Shown here one piece after another: positions 17,314-25,663 of a stretch of 57,740 nucleotides of DNA. Under the pieces are notes generated by a model. That model was given only the letters and a program-made list of their open reading frames with translations, ran no database searches and was not told the DNA's origin. Position 1 is the first letter of the stretch, and every line of letters starts with the position of its first letter. Made by a program: the position numbers and the translations under genes. This DNA comes from Candidatus Poribacteria bacterium (lineage in GTDB: Bacteria; Poribacteria; WGA-4E; WGA-3G). The stretch lies in assembly GCA_022822085.1 (NCBI GenBank), contig JAJECK010000117.1:1-57740 (forward strand), given 5' to 3'.

Positions 17314-18444
17314 ATGAAATGGTTTTTTAAGCAAACAAAATCTTGCCAAAATTTAAGGAGGAATTCATCCGGAAGTAAGCGAATTATGGGGCTGTCAAGA
17401 ACATTATTTGTGCTGAATATAGGAATGCTCTTTTTATTAGGATTTACCATATTAGGATGCGGGGGTCAGTCCTTACAAAGTATGTCACCGATTCAACCGG
17501 TACAAAACATAACTGACGCGCAAATGGAAAAAGAAAATAATCCAAATTCAGAGGTGATTGTTCCTGCCATTCCTTCTGCAAAACTGGCACAACCGATTAT
17601 TGATAAGCATGGACTACAAACAGTCGGTTTTCGTTTAGTTAAGATTCCAGATGCTAATGCAAAGGCATTAACTTATGTCTTCGCTTCACCAGAGTATATC
17701 TATTCTCCAGATGATTGGAATCAATTTTTAACAGAATGGCGTGAAGTAGAACCCGTAATTGAATTGCCCACTGAGGACGAAAATAGGAAGGTGGTTGATG
17801 TCGTGTTCGTTTCAGATTTCCCAGAGGAATTTGATATTCAGGCGAGACAACCATTCTTGACTAAAACATTGGACGATATCACCGTCTCTATCTGTTATTG
17901 GCGTAGAACCGATCTGGATCGAAAATATAACCGTGGTAACGCCTATTCTCCATTTTACGAGACTGAAGCACTACGGCAAGGGGATAAAACGGATGTGTTT
18001 TATGTTAAAATCACAAACAATCGGAAAGAATATATACTTTTTGATGTAAAGAAATGTGAGATTGCCGATCAAGGTGAAAACTACTATCCCGGTCTTGATT
18101 ATGAAGACTTAGAAGACCGTTTTGTAACTATGTCGCGTGCGTCTGGGCTCTATGTGAAACACGGTTTGGAGAAAGCACGGCAAATTCTACTTGAAAAACG
18201 TATGCATGTTGTTGAGAAACAGGTCGGTTTTCATCGTGTTGGAATTAAACCCGGGGAAAGTGTTGAAGGTTTCGTCCCATTCAGGCAGGTAAAACTCAAC
18301 GCTATTGATTTGTTAGTAATTCTGCCGATAGAAAAATCACCGCCGCCAGGTGGAGCACAACGTTATCAAACGTTAGAGTTCAATTTTCCGTTCACACATA
18401 GCAGAAGTATTCGGATCGCTCAACCTTCACCGCAACGTTACTAA
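17314..18444 (+). CDS. Predicted lipoprotein of unknown function
   Basis: About 376 residues from the chosen ATG at 17314, which has AAGGAGG (17296-17302) at 11 bases spacing; the upstream ATG at 17287 lacks one. A signal-peptide-like hydrophobic segment ends in a lipobox (LLGFTILGC), so the protein is probably lipid-anchored, although the N-terminus before it is unusually long; the internal ATG at 17386 would give a normal-length lipoprotein signal. The mature region has no motif that I recognise; it reads as a mixed alpha/beta domain followed by a C-terminal beta-rich part. It converges with the helicase gene downstream, separated by a strong hairpin. Confidence 0.65.
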   Translation: MKWFFKQTKSCQNLRRNSSGSKRIMGLSRTLFVLNIGMLFLLGFTILGCGGQSLQSMSPIQPVQNITDAQMEKENNPNSEVIVPAIPSAKLAQPIIDKHGLQTVGFRLVKIPDANAKALTYVFASPEYIYSPDDWNQFLTEWREVEPVIELPTEDENRKVVDVVFVSDFPEEFDIQARQPFLTKTLDDITVSICYWRRTDLDRKYNRGNAYSPFYETEALRQGDKTDVFYVKITNNRKEYILFDVKKCEIADQGENYYPGLDYEDLEDRFVTMSRASGLYVKHGLEKARQILLEKRMHVVEKQVGFHRVGIKPGESVEGFVPFRQVKLNAIDLLVILPIEKSPPPGGAQRYQTLEFNFPFTHSRSIRIAQPSPQRY

Positions 18445-18457
18445 ATCGCAATTAAGT

Positions 18458-18512
18458 GAATCTATACGAAGAAGTTCAATGTGAAATACATTGAACTTCT
18501 TCGTATAGATTC
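18458..18512. terminator. Perfect 25-bp inverted repeat between convergent genes
   Basis: Arms 18458-18482 and 18488-18512 are exact reverse complements around a GAAAT loop. It lies 13 bases after the lipoprotein stop and before the end of the convergent helicase gene, the right place for a bidirectional terminator, but there is no classic T-tract on the plus side and the arm length and perfection are unusual. Confidence 0.6.
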
Positions 18513-18559
18513 TAATGTTTATACCAATTCTACTTGAGTATAGACTATCCACTCGTAAA

Positions 18560-20542
18560 TTAAGCAACAATATCACAGGATGGGAGGGAAGCCAAAAAAA
18601 GTTTGCCATAACTGCGCGTTTTGATACGTGAATCCAATATCACCACAATACCTTGATCAGTCTGTGTACGGATAAGTCTTCCAAACCCTTGCTTTAGACG
18701 TAAGATAGCCTCAGGTAAACTGAACTCATAGAACTCATTACCACCCCGTTCTTTTATCTGTTTAACCCGTGCTTCCATGACCGGATGCGTGGGCACTTCA
18801 AACGGTAACTTGGTGATAACGACATTACTCAGGGCTTCACCGCGAACATCAACCCCTTCCCAAAAACTGGACGTGCCGAATAGAACTGAATCTGTATCCT
18901 CACGGAACGCTTTTAGCATATCTGTCCGTGAAAGTTCACCACCCTGTTTGTATACATCAATCCCTATATCTGCCAGGAATGGTTCTACTTCCTCATAAAC
19001 TTCATCCATCATCTTGTAACTGGTAAACAGGACAAAAGCTTTACCGTGCGTCAATTTGAGATAGTGTTTGATTTCACGGATGGCGGCCGGAACAAACTCA
19101 TCACTTCTGGGATCCGGCATAGACAAGGGTATGTGCAACTTTACTTGCTCTTTGAAGTTAAATGGTGATTGAACCAGTAGTTCCCGACAATCATCTATAC
19201 CAATTCGTGTTTTGAAATAATCGAAATTATTGTTTGTGGATAGCGTCGCACTTGTCATTACGACACTTTCTTTTACATCAAAAAGACTATCTTTTAGCAT
19301 TTGGCTAACGTTTACAGGTGTAGCATTCAGGAGGATACGTGGTGTTCTTCTCCATGACGAAGTTTCACCCCAGTAGATATACTCCGGATCGGGTTGATGT
19401 ATCATCAAATCCAATATTTCTCTGAGTCGTCTACACTGAGTGTAATATGAAGATAATTCCACTTCATCATCATCAGTTTCAGCATTATCACGCAGTTGTT
19501 TAAGTATCTTTTCAATTTTCATAAAAGGAGCATCTAAAATATTTCCTTTTTCAAATACCTTGGCAACATTATCTTCATCAATTCGATGTGTCTTAGCATA
19601 CCCATCAACATTGGCAAAGTAGTCGGCAACACCTCCAAAAAAGAGGTCCGCTTGCTCGCGTGCCTCATCAACACCATCCATTAAATCTTTTGAATCGAAT
19701 CGTGTGGCAGTACCAGCTTCGTTTCTTTCGTTGTGAAGAGAATCAAATAACCATTTGACTTGTGAATTGCTGAGTTCAAGACTCGTATGTTTGGTAGCTG
19801 TAGCTTCAAGATGATGTGCTTCGTCAATAACGAGGTAGTCAAAATCAGGGAGAATACCGACAGATGGGGCAAGCTGCCGAAGTGCTAAGTCGCTAAAAAG
19901 AAGATGGTGATTGACAATGAGTAGGTCCGCATCATACATCTCATTCCGTGCTTTGAAGTAGAAACAGACATCATAAGTAGGGCATTTGCGTCCGAGGCAG
20001 TTATCTCGATCAGATGCCACCTTGTCCCATACCTGAGAAGTGGGTTGTATGGACAAGTCTGCGCGACTACCATCCTCTGTAGTTTCCACCCACTCAACTA
20101 TCTTCTTGACCTGATCTACCTCTTCTAATGTGTCAAACAGTCCGCGTTCGTAGGTTAGCAGATTATTCAATCTCCGACGAGATAGATAGTTACGTCTTCC
20201 TTTGGCAAGGACTGCATTGAACTCACGGGGTAGGACATTATGTAGAAACGGTATATCTTTTGTTACTAACTGTTCTTGCAAACTGATAGTGTTTGTTGAA
20301 ATTACAACAGTCTGATCGGTTTTGACCGAAAGTGATACGGCGGGTATGAGATAGGCAAAACTTTTGCCGACTCCTGTTCCTGCTTCAACAATCAGATTTT
20401 CAGAGGCAGCGAATGCACGCGCAACTGCGTTCGCCATTTGCAGTTGTTCTTCACGATACTCATAACCCGTAAGATGTTGGGAAATGATACCTCCCGGACT
20501 AAAAATATCTTTCAGGGTGAGCGTTTTCGGTTTTTGCGTCAT
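18560..20542 (-). CDS. dinG: DinG/XPD-type ATP-dependent DNA helicase
   Basis: 660-residue superfamily 2 helicase of the DinG/Rad3 group, 5'-3' DNA unwinding enzymes linked to repair and R-loop removal. Seen: Walker A EAGTGVGKS (residues 53-61), a four-cysteine iron-sulfur cluster candidate (CLGRKCPTYDVC and neighbours, about 182-193), DEAH box (VIDEAHHLEATA, about 238-248), motif V/VI region GTSSFWEGVDVRGEALSNVVI and QGFGRLIRTQTDQG with the arginine fingers. Full length. No exonuclease domain is fused. The AAAGG site sits 5 bases before the ATG. The next upstream gene on the strand is an HtrA-type protease only 43 bases away, so cotranscription is possible. Confidence 0.88.
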   Translation of the reverse strand: MTQKPKTLTLKDIFSPGGIISQHLTGYEYREEQLQMANAVARAFAASENLIVEAGTGVGKSFAYLIPAVSLSVKTDQTVVISTNTISLQEQLVTKDIPFLHNVLPREFNAVLAKGRRNYLSRRRLNNLLTYERGLFDTLEEVDQVKKIVEWVETTEDGSRADLSIQPTSQVWDKVASDRDNCLGRKCPTYDVCFYFKARNEMYDADLLIVNHHLLFSDLALRQLAPSVGILPDFDYLVIDEAHHLEATATKHTSLELSNSQVKWLFDSLHNERNEAGTATRFDSKDLMDGVDEAREQADLFFGGVADYFANVDGYAKTHRIDEDNVAKVFEKGNILDAPFMKIEKILKQLRDNAETDDDEVELSSYYTQCRRLREILDLMIHQPDPEYIYWGETSSWRRTPRILLNATPVNVSQMLKDSLFDVKESVVMTSATLSTNNNFDYFKTRIGIDDCRELLVQSPFNFKEQVKLHIPLSMPDPRSDEFVPAAIREIKHYLKLTHGKAFVLFTSYKMMDEVYEEVEPFLADIGIDVYKQGGELSRTDMLKAFREDTDSVLFGTSSFWEGVDVRGEALSNVVITKLPFEVPTHPVMEARVKQIKERGGNEFYEFSLPEAILRLKQGFGRLIRTQTDQGIVVILDSRIKTRSYGKLFLASLPSCDIVA

Positions 20543-20585
20543 GTGCCTTTTACATCATCAAGAATAGGTCTGTATACATAGAACA

Positions 20586-21914
20586 CTATTTTTGTAACTG
20601 TACTGTTAACTTTTCTGTTCCGTGGCTGCTCTTTATGTCAAGGATCAGTTCTTTAAGTTCTTTATGTGTTTGTAACAATGCTTCAAGCGACTGTACATCA
20701 GATACTTGTTCATCATTGATTGCAGTGATCAGCGCACCGCGTGGGATCTTGGCATTGAACCCAGGGGCATCAACCTTAACCCTTTCAACAATTACACCGC
20801 GATCTTCATCAGACAGATATGCGTATCTCTGTGCATCCCCCTTTTCTAACTGCCGCACAGCTAACCCAAGCGTATTCCAAGAAACAGAATCATCTTCAAA
20901 AGGCAAGCCTGCCATTTCTGGTGGCATCTCAACAATTGTGGTTCTGAGTGTTCTTTGCTGTCCACGTCGTAGGACCTTGATAACTGATTCTTTACCGACT
21001 GGAGATGCCGCTATGAGCATCTGAAATTGAAGTGTGTCTTTGACCTTTTTCCCGTTGTATTCATAGATGATGTCACGCCACTGTAAACCTGCTTTGTCTG
21101 CAGGTGTTCCCAACAACACTCTTTCAACACGAATACCTTGTGCCACCTCCCGCATACTAATTCCGAGATAACCACGAATGATTTTTCCGTTAGAGATGAG
21201 TTGTTCACCAATGACACTTGCAAGGTTGCTGGGAATAGCAAACCCCGCACCTGCCATCGCTGGGGCAGGTGTATTTTCTACCTTTCGAATTAGGGCGTTG
21301 ATACCAATAACTTCTCCATATATATTTAAGAGTGGACCACCGCTGCTACCTGTATTAATCCACGCATCTGTCTGGATGAAACTTTGATACCGGATGATAG
21401 GTGTTCCCCCCAAAACGTTACGGCTCTTACCGCTGACAACACCCGTTGTTACTGTATAGTCAAGTTGAAAAGGGTTCCCAATTGCAATGGCAAATTGCCC
21501 AACCCGAACTTTTTCAGAATTAGCTAATGGAAGAATAGGGTATTCCTTGTTTCCTTCAACCTTTAGTACTGCAACATCTGTGTTGACATCTGTTCCAACT
21601 AATTTCGCATCTATAATGCTACCGTCTAACAACTTGACTTCAAATCGTTGTCCGCCGTGAACGATATGGTCGTTTGTAAGAATATAACCATCTTCACGGA
21701 AAAAGAATCCGGATCCCCATCTATTTAATCGTCTATCTGAATGTCTAACAAAAATGCCTACTATAGCAGGTTTGCTTTGGTCAGCGATGTCAACAAATGC
21801 ATTCTCAATTGTACTCAATAGTTCTAAACTGGTTGGCTGTTTAGCTTGGAATGCACACGATGAAAAAATAACAAAAATGAAAAAGGCACAAATCAAATAA
21901 CACTGTTTTCGCAT
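20586..21914 (-). CDS. HtrA/DegP-like serine protease lipoprotein with PDZ domains
   Basis: About 442 residues from the ATG at 21914 (AGAGG upstream), giving a lipoprotein signal ending FSSC; the longer frame to 21959 adds 15 residues of no signal character. Trypsin-like domain with triad His in TNDHIVHG (H83), Asp in NTDVAVL (D113) and Ser in NTGSSGGPL (S191). A first PDZ domain follows (GYLGISMREVAQGIRVERV to LQMLIAA) and a second, more diverged one at the C-terminus (GVIVERVKVDAPGFNAKIPRG). Expected role: envelope protein quality control. The tandem paralog at 22179-23507 suggests duplication. Confidence 0.87.
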   Translation of the reverse strand: MRKQCYLICAFFIFVIFSSCAFQAKQPTSLELLSTIENAFVDIADQSKPAIVGIFVRHSDRRLNRWGSGFFFREDGYILTNDHIVHGGQRFEVKLLDGSIIDAKLVGTDVNTDVAVLKVEGNKEYPILPLANSEKVRVGQFAIAIGNPFQLDYTVTTGVVSGKSRNVLGGTPIIRYQSFIQTDAWINTGSSGGPLLNIYGEVIGINALIRKVENTPAPAMAGAGFAIPSNLASVIGEQLISNGKIIRGYLGISMREVAQGIRVERVLLGTPADKAGLQWRDIIYEYNGKKVKDTLQFQMLIAASPVGKESVIKVLRRGQQRTLRTTIVEMPPEMAGLPFEDDSVSWNTLGLAVRQLEKGDAQRYAYLSDEDRGVIVERVKVDAPGFNAKIPRGALITAINDEQVSDVQSLEALLQTHKELKELILDIKSSHGTEKLTVQLQK

Positions 21915-22043
21915 AGATAATCCTCTTTGGTGAGTTCTGACAGTTGGAGCGGAGAGCAATCTTGTTTCAACGTAATTATATTGCGTGAATTGGTAGGAAC
22001 GGTGCCCTCACTCCACCTTACCTACCAATTCTTTTTAACTTAT

Positions 22044-22177
22044 CAGGACTTACGCATTCCCCCTTGATAAGGGGGGTTAGGGGGGGTAAATGGTGCGATA
22101 TTTCAGTGTTTTTAGTCTTTTTAACCCCCTAAATCCCCCTTATCAAGGGGACTTTAAGAGAAAATGCGTAAGCCCTG
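22044..22177. mobile_element. MITE-like element, copy 2, inserted at a stop codon
   Basis: Same element as 4507-4638 in reverse orientation: ends caggacttacgcatt (from 22044) and atgcgtaagccctg (to 22177), 134 bp. It is flanked by the 5-base direct repeat CTTAT (22039-22043 and 22178-22182). The right-hand copy contains the TTA that is the TAA stop codon of the protease gene on the minus strand, so insertion occurred precisely at the gene end and the duplication preserved the stop. Confidence 0.92.
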
Positions 22178-22178
22178 C

Positions 22179-23507
22179 TTATTTTATCAGACTTACTTTT
22201 TCTGAACCTTGGATACTTTTTATTTCAAGAATAAATTCCGATAGGTCTGTGTTATTTTCAAGGAAAGTTTCCAGGGTGTGAACATCGCTGATTTCTTGTC
22301 CATTGATGGCAGTGATGAGTGTACCCCGTTGAATATTGGCATTAGAACCGGGTGATTTCCTTTTAACCTTTTCGACCAAAATACCACGATCTTGTTCATT
22401 TAAATAGGCGTATCTTTGATAATTGGCGTTCTCTAACATTCTCACTGCTAACCCAAGTGTCTTCCAAGAATCAGCCTCTGTATTAACAGAACGTCCTACT
22501 AATTCAGGCGGCATTTCATCAATAGTTAAATCAAGTGTGATTTTCTGATCTTGGCGCAATACCTTGATCGGGTATTGCTGTCCAATCTTGCATTCCATAA
22601 TTCGCAATTCAAAATCGAAAACACCTGGCACCCTTTCCCCATCAAATTCAACGATAATATCATTTCGTTTTAATCCACACTGTGATGCAGATGTGTTCTG
22701 TTTTACACTTGCTATTTTAAGTCCTTGCGCAACACTTTGCATCTCAGCATTAAGGTGTCCACGGATAATTCTGCCATGAGCAATGAGTTGGTCGCTAATT
22801 TTTTGGGCAAGACCGCAATCAATAGCTAAGGTAGATCCTTCACCTGGGTTTAAGGCAGTAACACCGATGACTTCCCCTTGTATATTTAGTAGAGGACCAC
22901 CGCTGCTACCGGGGTTAATCCATGCATCTGTTTGGATGTAATTGTGGTGATATTGATAAAGATTGTTCTTCTCGTGAAAACAGCGGTTTTTCCCGCCGAC
23001 GATGCCAGCAGTCACTGTAAACCTATATCCTATGGGATGTCCGATTGCAATAGCAAATTGCCCGACTCGAACTTCTGTAGAATCCGCTAATGTGAGTGCT
23101 GGAAACTCTTTTTCTCTATCTATCTTAATTACGGCTATGTCTGTGTTTCGATCCCCCCCAACCAATCTTGCCTCATGTGTGCTGCCATCATTCAAACTGA
23201 CAGTGATCTTTTTTGATCCGCGCACAACATGTTCATTCGTCAGGATATAGCCATCATTTCTGATAAAAAAGCCAGTCCCTCCTCCTGATGTCTCGGTTGG
23301 TGTGTTATCCTTAAGCTCCACTTTTCTAATTGCAAGACTGACAACAGCGGGTTTACTTTGCTCAACGATATTAGTTACGGTATTTTCAAAGGAACTTACT
23401 ATATTGAAATCAGTTGTTTGTTGGGCTTGAACGGTTGGTGAAGCGCAGGAACTTATTATTGCTGCGAATACAAGCAATAGAGTGGTGAGTGTTGTGTTAC
23501 TTTGCAT
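22179..23507 (-). CDS. HtrA/DegP-like serine protease lipoprotein, second copy
   Basis: 442 residues with a lipoprotein signal (lipobox IISSC, Cys21), trypsin-like domain with intact triad: H93 in TNEHVVRG, D123 in NTDIAVIK, S202 in NPGSSGGPL. Two PDZ domains follow, a canonical one after GHLNAEMQSVAQGLKIASV and a diverged one near GILVEKVKRKSPGSNANIQRG. Similar throughout to the neighbour at 20586-21914, so a tandem duplication. Both members keep the catalytic residues. The stop codon lies in the target duplication of the MITE just downstream, so any original terminator has been displaced by 139 bases. ATG is preceded by AAAAAGGA. Confidence 0.87.
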   Translation of the reverse strand: MQSNTTLTTLLLVFAAIISSCASPTVQAQQTTDFNIVSSFENTVTNIVEQSKPAVVSLAIRKVELKDNTPTETSGGGTGFFIRNDGYILTNEHVVRGSKKITVSLNDGSTHEARLVGGDRNTDIAVIKIDREKEFPALTLADSTEVRVGQFAIAIGHPIGYRFTVTAGIVGGKNRCFHEKNNLYQYHHNYIQTDAWINPGSSGGPLLNIQGEVIGVTALNPGEGSTLAIDCGLAQKISDQLIAHGRIIRGHLNAEMQSVAQGLKIASVKQNTSASQCGLKRNDIIVEFDGERVPGVFDFELRIMECKIGQQYPIKVLRQDQKITLDLTIDEMPPELVGRSVNTEADSWKTLGLAVRMLENANYQRYAYLNEQDRGILVEKVKRKSPGSNANIQRGTLITAINGQEISDVHTLETFLENNTDLSEFILEIKSIQGSEKVSLIK

Positions 23508-23727
23508 TTTGAAATCCTTTTTGTTATGTATTTTTCTATTTCTTAAACCGTGTTACATAGTTGTTAACACACTACAATAAATGTATGGTTCCGAACAATG
23601 TGCAATTTGATGTTGTCCTGTTCAATACCGCATAAAAAGTTCTTCTTAGGTAAGACTTTTACATTTCCAGCTACATATAACTTGAAATGTACTGGAAAAA
23701 CGGAAAGACAACAGATACTAATCTATG

Positions 23728-24627
23728 TTATTCATCAAGCATTAGTTTGAAGGCATCAAGACTTTGTACTTGTGCAGCAGCGAGATGTAACTGTTCAAGA
23801 TGCTGCAAATCGGTAATGCCTTGTAGCACAGGGATTAGGTCATTAACAGCATCTGTTGCAAATTTGTCTTTTAGCAATGCTAAGGTGTTTTTAATCGTAG
23901 TTTCTCTTGTACCTTGTTCAAGTCCTTGTTCAAGTCCTTGTGCGATAAATTCTTCGCGTAGAAGTTGATAGTATTTAGATTCTTGCATGAGTTTCTCCGA
24001 TATAATTCTTTGAAATAGTTGTGCGTCATGGACTATACTACCGAAAAGAGAGATAGCACAGAGTAAATCCGCCTGTGTCTGTTGATCCACAGGAGCAGTA
24101 GACACGGCATTGACACATTCTTGCACCCACTGTGATATGTTCATTCCTGTAGGCGGTTTCATCAGTGGGGTAAATGGTAGAAGACCTGGGGCTTGCATCT
24201 CTAATACCGCTTGTCCATCTATGTCAATCAGTCGTATCACCTTATATCTCAAAGTGTATTCGTAACCGTGTGAACTATAATGATATAAACCGGTATCATT
24301 TCTCCCGGCATTCGGATGAAAATAGATGACATTGGAATAAACAGGTATTTGATGTTTTCCGATCAGGTGTCCTTGATATGTAGCGTTTCGTGCCCACATC
24401 GGTATACGGGTGCTATCGTGAAGTTGGAACTCAATATGTAGGATTATTTCGCTATTATTGATGCGGATACGTTTTACACTATCTGTTCGCTGACCTAAAA
24501 CGAGCTGTTGTTCTGTGTCAATATTTTCTATTACTTCAATACCTTGTATGCCAAGTATAAACTGTGAAATTTCGGTAGCATAATCTGAAAGAAGATATTT
24601 CGTTATTTTATCATATTCTTGTGCCAT
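23728..24627 (-). CDS. Rpn/PD-(D/E)XK nuclease-like protein
   Basis: 299 residues resembling the Rpn/YhgA-like group (recombination-promoting nuclease, putative transposase of DUF4351-type). The N-terminal part (KYLLSDYATEISQFIL) is followed by a likely PD-(D/E)XK core with Asp in GQRTDSVKRI and Glu-x-Gln in LHIEFQLH (about residues 49-77). The C-terminal region has a repeated LEQGLEQG segment, typical of the family's charged linker, and a helical tail. These genes are common, mobile and often decayed; a shorter frameshifted relative is at 45602-46221. It is divergently placed to the metal-operon regulator. Function in the cell is uncertain. Confidence 0.7.
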   Translation of the reverse strand: MAQEYDKITKYLLSDYATEISQFILGIQGIEVIENIDTEQQLVLGQRTDSVKRIRINNSEIILHIEFQLHDSTRIPMWARNATYQGHLIGKHQIPVYSNVIYFHPNAGRNDTGLYHYSSHGYEYTLRYKVIRLIDIDGQAVLEMQAPGLLPFTPLMKPPTGMNISQWVQECVNAVSTAPVDQQTQADLLCAISLFGSIVHDAQLFQRIISEKLMQESKYYQLLREEFIAQGLEQGLEQGTRETTIKNTLALLKDKFATDAVNDLIPVLQGITDLQHLEQLHLAAAQVQSLDAFKLMLDE

Positions 24628-24782
24628 AAAGGAATTATATATCTTTAACTTCTAATTGTCAAGGTGAAAAAAATATAACGGAACCATTGAATTGTTGCTA
24701 TTTACAGTTATTGAATGGGTTTCCAATCCAGATTTCTTACACGACAGAATCGGGACGATTGAATTATCTTAGAAATAAAATG

Positions 24783-24829
24783 TTGACGTTAATTTGACAT
24801 TAATATATAATTTAGTCATACCTAAATTA
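24783..24829 (+). promoter_or_regulatory. Promoter with overlapping DtxR/MntR-type operator
   Basis: TTGACG (24783-24788) and TATAAT (24806-24811) are 17 bases apart. A perfect inverted repeat with 8-base arms, TAATTTAG (24808-24815) and CTAAATTA (24822-24829), spaced by TCATAC, covers the -10 region and the expected transcription start. Its position directly upstream of a DtxR/MntR-type repressor gene suggests metal-dependent autorepression of the whole operon. The 130-base leader that follows holds a small hairpin (ACACG / CGTGT, 24913-24927) before the ribosome site. Confidence 0.72.
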
Positions 24830-24950
24830 ATTTGTAGACAGATTTAAATATTGTGGTATAGCTCAACTAAATTTATGTGGGTTAGACCTGCTATAAACCG
24901 CACAATAAGGTTACACGTTGAACGTGTATTCTTGCGGATAGGAAAGACGA

Positions 24951-25622
24951 ATGCTTACACAAGCGGCTGAGGACTACCTCAAGTCAATCTATAAGTTACA
25001 AGAAAAAGGTGGCAAAGTTTCAACCGGTATTTTGGCAGACTACCTCAACGTAAAACCGGCATCTGTAACAGGGATGATCAAAAAACTTAAGTCTATGAAA
25101 CTTGTGAGACACGAACGTTATCAAGGCGTTACGCTCACAGATGCAGGCATGGTGATAGCACTTGAAATCATTCGCCATCATAGATTGTTGGAACTTTATC
25201 TTTTCAAGGCATTGGGTGTTCCGTGGGATGGTGTTCATGAGGAAGCGGAAAAATTAGAACACGTTATTTCCGAAGACGTTGAGGCGAGAATGGACGCGTT
25301 TCTTGGATACCCCACCACTGACCCGCACGGCTCACCGATTCCTGATAAGAATGGTGTTGTCCTGAAAACACATTCTATTCCGATGACCGACTTAAAAAAT
25401 GGACAATCTTGTGTCGTAGTTGAAGTGAATGATAGTGATTCCGCTTTGCTACGTCATCTTGGTAGTTTCAATCTTTATCCTGGCACAGCTTTCCGGGTTA
25501 TAGAAGTAGCTCCATTTGAAGGTCCTTTCACCATTGATATTGCGGGACAACAAGCCGTTATTGGACGTGAGGTAGCAAAACATATATTTGTCAATAATGT
25601 GAATGAAACAGATAATGTGTAA
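24951..25622 (+). CDS. mntR: DtxR/MntR-family metal-dependent repressor
   Basis: 223 residues: N-terminal winged helix (about 1-70, recognition helix KPASVTGMIKKL), dimerisation/metal domain (about 75-140) and C-terminal FeoA/SH3-like domain (about 145-220). Residues H77, E81, H96, E100, E103 and H104 align with the DtxR ligands H79, E83, H98, C102, E105, H106; Glu in place of Cys102 is usual in Mn-responsive members such as TroR/MntR. It heads a six-gene set with an MbfA-like exporter/ferritin and a complete metal ABC transporter, so control of Mn or Fe uptake is likely. AGGAAAG precedes the ATG by 5 bases. Whether Mn or Fe is sensed is not settled by sequence. Confidence 0.88.
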   Translation: MLTQAAEDYLKSIYKLQEKGGKVSTGILADYLNVKPASVTGMIKKLKSMKLVRHERYQGVTLTDAGMVIALEIIRHHRLLELYLFKALGVPWDGVHEEAEKLEHVISEDVEARMDAFLGYPTTDPHGSPIPDKNGVVLKTHSIPMTDLKNGQSCVVVEVNDSDSALLRHLGSFNLYPGTAFRVIEVAPFEGPFTIDIAGQQAVIGREVAKHIFVNNVNETDNV

Positions 25623-25623
25623 G

Positions 25624-25644
25624 CGCGCTTTGAAGGCGCGCTAA
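25624..25644 (+). promoter_or_regulatory. GC-rich hairpin between mntR and the next gene
   Basis: agcgcgc and gcgcgct pair around a tttgaag loop immediately after the repressor stop codon and 20 bases before the next start. Without a following T-run it is more likely an mRNA processing or stability element, or a weak attenuator, than a strong terminator. Confidence 0.5.
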
Positions 25645-25663
25645 TTACCAATGGGAATCCAAA

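Noticed and set aside
23728-24627. Complete transposon around the Rpn-like gene
   Set aside because: No terminal inverted repeats or target duplication could be found on either side.
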